Below, in pieces: positions 17,451 through 24,946 of a stretch of DNA of 52,611 bases (position 1 is the stretch's first letter; the number at the start of each line of letters is the position of its first letter). The DNA comes from Bacteroidota bacterium. GTDB lineage: Bacteria; Bacteroidota; Bacteroidia; Cytophagales; Cyclobacteriaceae. A program made the position numbers and the translations under genes. Under the pieces are notes generated by a model, which had not been told where the DNA came from, searched no databases, and saw nothing but the letters and a program-made list of their open reading frames with translations. The stretch spans positions 1-52,611 of the forward strand of contig JAJRQT010000052.1 in NCBI GenBank assembly GCA_024280115.1, given 5' to 3'.

Positions 17451-17762
17451 TCAATGTATCATATAATTCAAACCACCCCAGGAACCGCCATTCACACATT
17501 TGATGCCGTTTTTTAAAAGTATATTTTTGGCTCTACGACTCCTTCCGCCTGATTTACAACAAGTAATGATTGTTTTCTTTTTCTTTTTTAGCGTCGAAAT
17601 ACGAACCTCAATATGCTGTAGTGGTATATTAATAGAATTTGAAATGTGACCCTCTTTAAATTCCTGGGGCGTTCTAACATCAATAATAACAGCCCCTTCT
17701 TCTATGGCCTCTTTTACAAGTTCCTCCCTGCTTTTAATTCCAAAAATTGATAATAATCCCAT
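17451..17762 (-). CDS. Rhodanese-like domain protein
   Basis: This single-domain rhodanese has 103 residues. It shows VIIDVRTPQEFKEGHI, the substrate loop SINIPL, and the active-site loop with Cys in CCKSGGRSRRAK, where Cys-Lys-Ser-Gly-Gly-Arg-Ser cradles the persulfide. No signal peptide is present, so it is cytoplasmic. It probably carries sulfur from a donor to an acceptor. Two adjacent Cys residues precede the loop, which is unusual for this otherwise standard domain. Confidence 0.88.
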   Translation of the reverse strand: MGLLSIFGIKSREELVKEAIEEGAVIIDVRTPQEFKEGHISNSINIPLQHIEVRISTLKKKKKTIITCCKSGGRSRRAKNILLKNGIKCVNGGSWGGLNYMIH

Positions 17763-17875
17763 ATATTAACTTCGATGATTCATGAATATTCTCTATTTTA
17801 ATCCTGCGCGAGGCAGGTTAGGTTTTCCGCAAAAATAGTAAACCTATCTATTCTGATTACAATATTTATCCCAAA

Positions 17876-18856
17876 TTATTTCCCAGTTATCTGATCCATT
17901 AGCCGCGAAGCGCGTAAACCAGTCTCGCCTGTACTTGGGCAGGTTCCTTCTCCTCTCAGATCTTTTACTACCAAATCAACCAACGGCTGATGTACATGTT
18001 CAGGATGCGGGATATTGAAATTTTCTACCATTGTTTCAGTTTCTACATGTAAAACTGTATTGCTGAAAAATGAAAATGATATTCTTCCTTTTGAACCAAT
18101 TATCTCAGTCACATCACTGGTTTGCTTTTCAGGAACAGTGAAGCACCAGGAACCGGTTCCTAAAATTCCGGAATCAAATTGAAAAGCAGCAGAAACGATG
18201 TCATCGGCAGCATATAATCCATTTTGATTTCCTGCAATTCCTTTTACCTCCACAATCTGGCCGAAGACGAATTCAAGGTAATCGAGCTGGTGAGCTGCCA
18301 AATCATGGAAATGCCCACCTCCGGAGATTGATGGATCTACGCGCCATCTAGGGGCTCCCTCAAGCTCTTCCGGTTTGGCAGGCCAATGCAATACGAGATT
18401 GATCATCTTCACCTCGCCAATTGCATTCATATCAATCAATTCTTTCAGTTTCACAAAATACGGTAATGCCCTCCGATAATAGGCCACAAACAACGGGCTA
18501 CCGGTTTCCTTACTCACATCAATCATTTGCTGGCATTCATCAGCATTCATGGCCATCGGTTTTTCCACATAAACCGGCTTTCCCGCCTTCATGGCTTTTA
18601 TGGTATATTCCGCATGCGAACTGGGTGGCGTAGCGACATATATAGCGTTTATCTCCGGGTCGTTGATCAATTTATCTGCATCATCATACCATCGTGGAAC
18701 ATGGTGCCTTTTGGCATAATCAGCTGCTTTTTCACCATTTCGCCGCATGACGGCAATTAATTCAGAATTTTCAACTTTTTGAAAGGCAGGGCCACTCTTT
18801 ACTTCCGTGACATCTCCGCAACCAATGATGCCCCACTTAATTGTGTCTTTTATCAT
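17876..18856 (-). CDS. Gfo/Idh/MocA family oxidoreductase
   Basis: The 326-residue protein has an N-terminal Rossmann fold (WGIIGCGDV) and the EKP motif in KPVYVEKPMAMN, with the catalytic domain after it (GGHFHDLAAHQLDYLEF). There is no signal peptide, so it is cytoplasmic and uses NAD(P). The family oxidises sugar hydroxyls or reduces keto-sugars; some members act as glycoside 3-dehydrogenases paired with DUF1080 proteins. It is the last gene of a minus-strand set, 44 bases after the sialidase-fold gene, and probably processes a sugar released by the upstream mannosidase and sialidase-fold proteins. The substrate is inferred. Confidence 0.9.
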   Translation of the reverse strand: MIKDTIKWGIIGCGDVTEVKSGPAFQKVENSELIAVMRRNGEKAADYAKRHHVPRWYDDADKLINDPEINAIYVATPPSSHAEYTIKAMKAGKPVYVEKPMAMNADECQQMIDVSKETGSPLFVAYYRRALPYFVKLKELIDMNAIGEVKMINLVLHWPAKPEELEGAPRWRVDPSISGGGHFHDLAAHQLDYLEFVFGQIVEVKGIAGNQNGLYAADDIVSAAFQFDSGILGTGSWCFTVPEKQTSDVTEIIGSKGRISFSFFSNTVLHVETETMVENFNIPHPEHVHQPLVDLVVKDLRGEGTCPSTGETGLRASRLMDQITGK

Positions 18857-18900
18857 TTTTAATAAGTTTTTAATTATTATCGAAATTCCTATATATCATA

Positions 18901-19950
18901 CTATTCCAATGCAGATAAAGGAATCCTGGCATAATATATTGAAGATTTGCCTTCATGACTCGAATAGTAGCTCATCCAGATATATCCCCCAATAGAAAAC
19001 ATTCCGGGATAGCTTGTGTCGCCACCGCTGGGTAATTTCATGATTTCCACGAATTTTTCATTTTTTTTGCCCATCATTAATGCTGTATATGCACCTTCAT
19101 CACTATATACCCTGGTGCCTATTAATATCTTATTGATTGGAATTATATCAAAATTGGGTCCTCCCAGGCGAAAATCAAGTTTTTCCCAAGTCCATTCAGT
19201 ATAAGGAGCTTTGCTTGTTCCCAACATACCCATTTTATCACCACCTTCCCGACGAATCAAAATCATCATTTCACCTCCAAGAAATTTTATTGTAGCCTCG
19301 TTTGGGTTTCCGTCAACATTTAATTCCTTAATGAGCTCATACTCGCGACCTTTTGAGGTTTTAACAAGAAAAGCCTTAGACTTGCCTTTTTCACCATCTA
19401 CATTCGATTGATACACCACGCCATAGCCGGTTTTATTGTACCAGGTTACACGCCAAAGCCAGTTAAAATCAGGCTTTATTTTTTCATCCAATTCGATCGG
19501 TTCAGGTTCTGAAAACTTTTTACCGCCAGGGTCTGACATTGTAACATACGAAGATAAGCTTTTTAATTCCTGCTGATCATATACCGATCCACCCATAAGG
19601 ATCATCAGCCTGTTTTTGGGTGTTACCGTAATTTTAGGATCCCTCAGGTCAATTCCGTTTAATTCGAGCAGACCAACTGATTCCCAGAATTCTCCATCAA
19701 CTGATGCTAAAATTCTGATTTTCCCATTGCCTGAATTGTCTTTGTTTGGGATGTGATGCGCTCCTTCACGAAATACGATGTAAAGATTATTTTTAAAATA
19801 GGTAATGTCAGTAAACGCATTGTGACCACCCCTGTCCCATATTTTTTTTATTTCAGTAGTTTCATCCTTTAGTTGTGCCTTCAAAATGATAGATAAAATC
19901 ATGAGTAAACCGAGGATGGAAAATCGCTTTAAAAAACTTACTTTATTCAT
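18901..19950 (-). CDS. Exported sialidase-fold protein
   Basis: The product has 349 residues with a signal peptide ending at ILKAQ (about residue 26). Propeller features of the exo-alpha-sialidase superfamily are visible: NNLYIVFREGAHH, ASVDGEFWESVG, LRDPKITVTPKNRLMILMGG, NEATIKFLGGEMMILIRREGG and SYPGMFSIGGYIWMSYYSSHEGKSSIYYARI. Arg, Glu and Asp occur at propeller positions used by glycosidases of this fold, but the canonical sialidase Asp-box repeats are weak. The substrate may be a sugar other than sialic acid. It lies 98 bases after the GH92 gene and 44 before the Gfo/Idh/MocA gene on the same strand. Confidence 0.75.
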   Translation of the reverse strand: MNKVSFLKRFSILGLLMILSIILKAQLKDETTEIKKIWDRGGHNAFTDITYFKNNLYIVFREGAHHIPNKDNSGNGKIRILASVDGEFWESVGLLELNGIDLRDPKITVTPKNRLMILMGGSVYDQQELKSLSSYVTMSDPGGKKFSEPEPIELDEKIKPDFNWLWRVTWYNKTGYGVVYQSNVDGEKGKSKAFLVKTSKGREYELIKELNVDGNPNEATIKFLGGEMMILIRREGGDKMGMLGTSKAPYTEWTWEKLDFRLGGPNFDIIPINKILIGTRVYSDEGAYTALMMGKKNEKFVEIMKLPSGGDTSYPGMFSIGGYIWMSYYSSHEGKSSIYYARIPLSALE

Positions 19951-20048
19951 TGTAGCACTTTTTAAATATATTTCGAGCCAAGCTAATAATTAAAAAAGGG
20001 CTGTGCAAAACCAACACGTTAAAAAGTCATTTACAATAGAAAATTGCA

Positions 20049-22304
20049 CTAGTGTGAATCTGTCATCGCAATTTCCAGTTTCGATCCGGCACGGATATCC
20101 TTATAATCAAAACCATGCCTGCCTGTCGAGGTAGGAATTTTTAATACTTTTCCATTGAGCTTAACCTTTTTGACATATTTGTTGATTTTGGAATTATTGA
20201 TCACTTCTATTTCAAACCAACCGTCATCTATTTTTATTTTGGCATGATCTACAATGGGCCTTCCAATCAGAAATTCAGAATTCCCCGGAGCGAGTTGATA
20301 AATACCCAGGGCATTGAGCACATACCATGCTGACATCTGTCCACAATCTTCGTTGCCTATAATTCCGGCGGGTGTTGGTTTATAAAAATGATATAATATG
20401 GTATCGATGACTTCTTCCGTTCTCCAGGGCCTGTCGGTGTATTTGTATAAATAGGGGATGTGATGGCTTGGCTCATTTCCGTGGGCGTATTGACCAATCA
20501 ATCCCGTAATATCACCTGAAGCATGCTCCCCAACTACTTCTGAAGAAGTTGAAAACAAGCTGTCGAGCCATATGCCAAGAGCTTCCCGGCCACCCATCAA
20601 TTTTGCCAAACCCTCAGGATCGTGTGGTACGAAAGGTGTCCATTGATAGGCGTTTCCTTCCACAAATTCACTTTTCTGATGATCGGAAAAGCGGGGGTTG
20701 AAATCCTTGTCCCAGGTGCCATCGCTGTTTTTTCCTCGCATAAATTTCACATCAGGATCATAGTATTTTTGATAAGCCTTTCCTTTTTTAAAATATTTTT
20801 CTGCCGTTTGCCGATCTCCGGCCTTTTCTGCAAGCTGTGCCACACACCAGTCGTAGTAGGCCATTTCCAAACCATAGGAAACAGATTCGCTGCACTTGTC
20901 AACGGGAACAAAACCCAACTCTTCTTTATACTTTATGTGAATGGGCATTACTCCTGCAGCTCTTGTTCCTGCATGCTTATCACTAAAATCCTGCTGCCAG
21001 GTAGAACTTGTAATTGCTGATTCCAATATCCTTTCTGGGATTGTATCGATAATTCCTTTTTGATATGCATCTGCCAGAATAGCCACTGCAGGATAACCTA
21101 CCATGGTCCCTGTGTAATTCCCATTTAGCGGCCATTTGGGAAGCAGGCCACCTTCGAGGTAATGTTGGTAAAGATCGAAAGCCCAATCCCCGGCCCGCTC
21201 CGGCTCTGCAATCGTCATGAGTGGGTACCAGCTTCTGAACGTGTCCCAAAGGGAATACACGGTGTAGTGTGGTTTTCCGGTTGAACGATGGATTTTTTGA
21301 TCAATTCCCAGGTGCCGGCCATCGACATCGCTAAAAATCATCGGGGCAATTTTGGTGTGATAAAGCGCCGTATAAAAGTTTTTCAATACGTCTTCATCCG
21401 CTGATTGGATTTCGATGGCGGAAAGTTCCCCTGCCCATGTGTTTCGAGCGGAAGCCACCACTTCATCAAAATTATTGAAATTTGCCAATTCCGAAATATT
21501 AAATTCGGCCCCTTTGGCATCTACTGACGATAGCGCAACTTTTGCTTCCAGCGGTGTGTTGGCAGGAGCAAATGACAGATATAACACAACATGCTGACCT
21601 TTGCCGGAATCACCTATTGACTTTTCATTATTAACATAAATCTCATGTCCGGTAATTGGTTGATTAAATACACATTTAAAATATACAGGATCATAGGCAG
21701 CCCAACCGCTGGTTAGTCGATATCCTGCGACTGTAAATTCATCTATGATTTTTATTTCACCTTCGATCACTTTGTGCCCCCAATTTGCCTGTAAAATATG
21801 GCTGAGGTCAATCATCAATTTCGCCTCTGAATTTTCCGGATACGAATACTTATGCCAACCCGCCCGTTGTGTTGCGGTCAATTCTGATTTTACATTCCAT
21901 GGCTCTACAACTACTTTATAATATCCTGGTGAGGCTTCTTCTGTTTCATGCGTGAAGCTTCCCACAGGTTTCTCATTCGGGATATCACCTGTAAAAGGAA
22001 GAAATAAAATATCTCCCAGATCACCAATCCCAGTTCCACTCAGATGAGTGTGACTGAATCCATAAAGTGTGGTGTCATCATAATGATACCCGCTGCTTGC
22101 ATCCCAGCCCAGCAAATGGGTGTCGGGGCTCAATTGCACCCGACCATGCGGAACGACAGCGCCTGGGAAGGTATGCCCGTGAAAACCGGTGCCGATGAAA
22201 GGATCGACATAGTCTAATATGCTGGTATTTTGTTGATTTATGGGTTCTTTTTGCGTGCATGAAAAAGCAATAACAACTAAGGATAGAAAGAAGATTTGCC
22301 TCAT
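20049..22304 (-). CDS. GH92 alpha-mannosidase lipoprotein
   Basis: This 751-residue protein is a family GH92 exo-alpha-mannosidase. Typical blocks are DPFIGTGFHGHTFPGA, GYHYDDTTLYGFSHTHLSGTG, SLWDTFRSWYPLMTI and GNEDCGQMSAWYVLNALG, the last holding residues that bind calcium and the catalytic water in the family. The signal MRQIFFLSLVVIAFSC has its lipobox at Cys16, which decides the start at 22304 rather than 22352. GH92 enzymes are calcium-dependent and invert the anomeric centre, removing terminal alpha-mannose from N-glycans or mannans. It is the first gene of a minus-strand set with the sialidase-fold and Gfo/Idh/MocA genes. The linkage is not readable here. Confidence 0.95.
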   Translation of the reverse strand: MRQIFFLSLVVIAFSCTQKEPINQQNTSILDYVDPFIGTGFHGHTFPGAVVPHGRVQLSPDTHLLGWDASSGYHYDDTTLYGFSHTHLSGTGIGDLGDILFLPFTGDIPNEKPVGSFTHETEEASPGYYKVVVEPWNVKSELTATQRAGWHKYSYPENSEAKLMIDLSHILQANWGHKVIEGEIKIIDEFTVAGYRLTSGWAAYDPVYFKCVFNQPITGHEIYVNNEKSIGDSGKGQHVVLYLSFAPANTPLEAKVALSSVDAKGAEFNISELANFNNFDEVVASARNTWAGELSAIEIQSADEDVLKNFYTALYHTKIAPMIFSDVDGRHLGIDQKIHRSTGKPHYTVYSLWDTFRSWYPLMTIAEPERAGDWAFDLYQHYLEGGLLPKWPLNGNYTGTMVGYPAVAILADAYQKGIIDTIPERILESAITSSTWQQDFSDKHAGTRAAGVMPIHIKYKEELGFVPVDKCSESVSYGLEMAYYDWCVAQLAEKAGDRQTAEKYFKKGKAYQKYYDPDVKFMRGKNSDGTWDKDFNPRFSDHQKSEFVEGNAYQWTPFVPHDPEGLAKLMGGREALGIWLDSLFSTSSEVVGEHASGDITGLIGQYAHGNEPSHHIPYLYKYTDRPWRTEEVIDTILYHFYKPTPAGIIGNEDCGQMSAWYVLNALGIYQLAPGNSEFLIGRPIVDHAKIKIDDGWFEIEVINNSKINKYVKKVKLNGKVLKIPTSTGRHGFDYKDIRAGSKLEIAMTDSH

Positions 22305-22452
22305 AATTTTGATTAAAATTGTAATTGAAAAAGAGGTTTCAAATTTGAACAATTATTCTACAAATATTGAATTTATTACCGGATTTTAATCAATGTCAGG
22401 TTGTGATTTCGATTGTTAGATAAGTCTGCTTTCTCAAACTCAAACTGGTTTC

Positions 22453-22520
22453 CAACTGGTCGTAGGTTAAGCGTAGCGGCCCTACGGCCTCCATCGAAAT
22501 TATCGAACAAAAATCCATGA
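22453..22520 (+). repeat. Intergenic repeat family, copy A
   Basis: The copy opens with CAACTGGTCGTAGGTTAAGC. It contains the stem GGTCGTAGG/CCTACGGCC with one mismatch, then CTCCATCGA and ends near AAATCCATGA. It matches copies B, C and D but has a shortened middle. It lies upstream of the GH92 gene in the 564-base gap up to the PQQ gene, which holds no gene. Confidence 0.8.
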
Positions 22521-22604
22521 AAATTGTCTGAACCGGGATTTGCAGGATTTTAGGATTAAAGGATTTCAGCGGAACACAAATTACTGGTCCTTTGCTACGA
22601 CTCT

Positions 22605-22730
22605 CCCCCGCTGGCGGGGGATTAAGGGGGTGGGATTATCGGGGAGTCAAGTTGAAAGCATTAAAGAAAAATACCACAAGTTACGCTTTGCTAAACTTGC
22701 GGTAGGGGTTGTAGCGGATGCTACGACCAG
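22605..22730. repeat. Two GC-rich hairpins between repeat copies A and B
   Basis: CCCCCGC (22605-22611) pairs perfectly with GCGGGGG (22614-22620) around a 2-base loop, followed by AAGGGGGTGGG. A second hairpin pairs GGTTGTAGC with GCTACGACC at about 22708-22729 with one mismatch; it sits within GGGGTT and AACCCC arms. These resemble small palindromic repeats and are much richer in GC than the neighbouring genes. Confidence 0.65.
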
Positions 22731-22738
22731 CGGAACCC

Positions 22739-22832
22739 CAACTGGCCGTAGGTTAAGCCCTCCTTCGGCCAAGCATATCAGCCCCCGACCTCCATCGACA
22801 TTGTAGGACAAAAAAGCATTAAAAATCCATGA
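22739..22832 (+). repeat. Intergenic repeat family, copy B
   Basis: The copy begins CAACTGGCCGTAGGTTAAGC and ends GGACAAAAAAGCATT, then AAAAATCCATGAAC. The middle is longer and more diverged than in copies A and C. It is in the same orientation as the other three copies and lies just after the stop of the minus-strand PQQ gene. Confidence 0.8.
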
Positions 22833-22868
22833 ACATGCCGAAGAGCAGGGGATTGGGGATTACTCCAT

Positions 22869-24152
22869 TCATTCTCCAATTTTATAGAGATACTTGCTTG
22901 TCCTGATCAATAAACTGTTCCTCAAAATAGCAGGTGTCGCCCAAATTTCACCCTCAAGTTTATTTTCGGCAACAATATTGGCTTCACGCCCTTCCTTTAT
23001 AACGATTACATCCCCCCGCGTAGAAGAAAAGTAAAGATGACCGGATGCATAAACAGGCGAAGAGTTGTACTTTCCTTTTACCCTCTCTGACCATAACGTT
23101 TGACCTGTTTTGGCATCAATGCACATCATCCGGCTTTTTGAGTCTATAGTATAAATCAATCCATCTTTGATCACGGGAGTGAGCAATTGCAAAACCGGAG
23201 TCTCAATTCTCCACAGGATATTTGTCAACCCCACATCTCCGTGCCCGGTCGGGTCAACAGCTATTAGTTCAGCATATTTACTGCCTTCATCAGGCACATT
23301 GAATCCCGTATAAAAATAGACGATCCCGTCTTCAGAAAATGGCATTGCAATGGTCGAATCCACACCTTTGACAAACCTCCAGATTTCTTTACCCGTGTCA
23401 GGTTCATATGCAATGCAGACAGCAGCTCCATTCGAAATTAACTGATCTTTACCATCTACATTCACAATCAATGGCGTTATATATGCTTTTTTGCCAATAG
23501 GCTCTAACGGATCGTAAATCTTTTTGGGCCTTTCGGTTCTCCAGACTGTTTTTCCATTGCTTTTATCCAGTGCGATTATATATTGAACATCAATGCCTTC
23601 CAGATGCAGAATTAAAAGCTCTTTGTAAATTATAGGAGAAGATCCCGGCCCCTGAATATGTTCACATTCCAGATCCGTCCGTTTCCAGACGGTAGAACCA
23701 TCTGCAGTATTCAGGCAAGTTGTTCCATACCTGCCAAAGTGGATATAAACAAAGTCTTTTTCAATACATGGAGTAGGTGTAGCATATGAATTGACTGCGT
23801 GCTTGCGATATACACTATCCGGCGAAAATACATTAATGTCCATGAGAACTTCACCTGTCTTAAAATCGAGGCAAATGGCATACAACTCGTCTCCTTCTTC
23901 GGTAGCTGTGGTGAGCCAAATCTGGTCGTCGAAGACAATTGGTGATGACCACCCTTTGCCATGTATATCCGTTTTCCAGACAATGTTTGAATCTCCCTCC
24001 CATTTTATGGGTACATTTTCAACATTAGAAATACCATCGAGATTGCTACCCCGATAGTGTGTCCAGTTGTTGTCTTGTGAGATAGCCGGATTATTAATTG
24101 CAAATAAAAAAACGATAATTATTCCAAGAGAATCTTTGATGATGGTTTTCAT
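22869..24152 (-). CDS. PQQ-binding-like beta-propeller protein
   Basis: The protein has 427 residues with a signal peptide ending at PAISQ (about residue 26). Repeated blades end in Trp-rich strands such as NNWTHYRGSNLDG, IVWKTDIHGKGWSSPIVFDDQIWLTTAT, NTADGSTVWKRTD, DKSNGKTVWRTERP and DAKTGQTLWSERVKG. These are BamB/PQQ-type blades. No PQQ dehydrogenase catalytic Asp or heme domain is evident, so it may be a scaffold or binding protein rather than an enzyme. It should be periplasmic. Its gene is bracketed by repeat copies A and B on one side and C and D on the other. Confidence 0.88.
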   Translation of the reverse strand: MKTIIKDSLGIIIVFLFAINNPAISQDNNWTHYRGSNLDGISNVENVPIKWEGDSNIVWKTDIHGKGWSSPIVFDDQIWLTTATEEGDELYAICLDFKTGEVLMDINVFSPDSVYRKHAVNSYATPTPCIEKDFVYIHFGRYGTTCLNTADGSTVWKRTDLECEHIQGPGSSPIIYKELLILHLEGIDVQYIIALDKSNGKTVWRTERPKKIYDPLEPIGKKAYITPLIVNVDGKDQLISNGAAVCIAYEPDTGKEIWRFVKGVDSTIAMPFSEDGIVYFYTGFNVPDEGSKYAELIAVDPTGHGDVGLTNILWRIETPVLQLLTPVIKDGLIYTIDSKSRMMCIDAKTGQTLWSERVKGKYNSSPVYASGHLYFSSTRGDVIVIKEGREANIVAENKLEGEIWATPAILRNSLLIRTSKYLYKIGE

Positions 24153-24304
24153 AGTCAGTGTGCTTTAAATAAGCTAAAAATTTTTATTCAGAAAAAGTAA
24201 TTGAATTGAGCTTTATAATATTAAAGCATTATCTAAAGAAATCCTTCGCTTCGTGCGAAAAATTTGAATTAAATCAGCTTCAGATAAAAATTCAGGTGGA
24301 GCCT

Positions 24305-24510
24305 CTAAATCCCTGTCACGTCAATGATATTTATAATTTGGGTGCCCTGGCAGGCTGTCGCTACTCGCCTGCCTGCGCACAAATCCACTTCGGGCTCAAA
24401 CATGCCGCTCCATCCTTGGCACAAAATCGTTCTACAGTCGATCTTCCGGTGCCCACCACTATTTGTGACTAAAAAAACAGACCAAAAAGCCCAGACAGGC
24501 ATCTTTTTCT
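24305..24510. other. GC-rich non-coding segment
   Basis: This part of the 794-base gap before the polymerase gene is clearly richer in GC than its surroundings and contains CAGGCTGTCGC and CCTGCCTGCG arms. Open frames exist on both strands but look spurious, with no start signal or recognisable domain. It may be a dispersed repeat or an RNA-coding segment. Confidence 0.35.
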
Positions 24511-24610
24511 CGTGAGATTATGGGGGCCGAAGGCATTATGCACGCCAGAATAAAGTGAGAGCTATTAGATTTTACACCTTTACCAAATCAGATACCTGTG
24601 TTAATTCTGC

Positions 24611-24697
24611 CAACTGGTCGTAGGTTAAGCGCTGCGGTCCTACGACCTCCATGCCCCCCTCAACATTGTGGGACAAAAAAGCATGAATAATCCATGA
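24611..24697 (+). repeat. Intergenic repeat family, copy C
   Basis: This is the best preserved copy. CAACTGGTCGTAGGTTAAGC opens it, and the stem GGTCGTAGG/CCTACGACC is perfect. The tail reads GGGACAAAAAAGCATGAATA followed by ATCCATGAC and matches copy D at nearly every base. Confidence 0.85.
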
Positions 24698-24808
24698 CTT
24701 GTCTCATCCGACGACCTTGGATTTTTGTTGCTTTTATTTGTAGTTTCAGCTAGCGGAGCTTAGATGCCAACAAAGGTCTTAACTGGCAAACATCCGATGT
24801 TTTATTTC

Positions 24809-24888
24809 CAACTATTCGCAGGTCGAGCCTGCCTATTAGTCGGCCACAGACCGAGGCTCGGGACAAAAAAGCACGAATAATCCATGAC
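24809..24888 (+). repeat. Intergenic repeat family, copy D
   Basis: The head (CAACTATTCGCAGGTCGAGC) is diverged and the middle contains CACAGACCGAGG, a word shared with the hairpins at 10845. The tail GGGACAAAAAAGCACGAATA, then ATCCATGAC, is nearly the same as in copy C. It ends about 20 bases before the operator-like palindromes of the polymerase gene. Confidence 0.75.
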
Positions 24889-24906
24889 AATAATTTACTA
24901 AAATAA

Positions 24907-24936
24907 TTAGCGCTAAATATATTAGTATTTACTAAT
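24907..24936 (+). promoter_or_regulatory. Palindromic operator candidate of the dnaE-like gene
   Basis: A perfect 10-base palindrome TTAGCGCTAA (24907-24916) is followed by ATTAGTATTTACTAAT (24921-24936), an inverted repeat with 7-base arms and a 2-base centre. The second site ends 10 bases before the ATG at 24947. Error-prone DnaE genes are commonly under SOS repressors, and this position would block transcription. The repressor is not identified. Confidence 0.55.
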
Positions 24937-24946
24937 TTTACTGGTA

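Noticed and set aside
24305..24502. Open frames on both strands in the GC-rich segment
   Set aside because: No domain, start signal or coding-like composition; probably frames kept open by high GC.
22453..24888. CRISPR array formed by repeat copies A-D
   Set aside because: The four copies are unevenly spaced, have variable middles and flank a gene; there are no regular spacers or cas genes.
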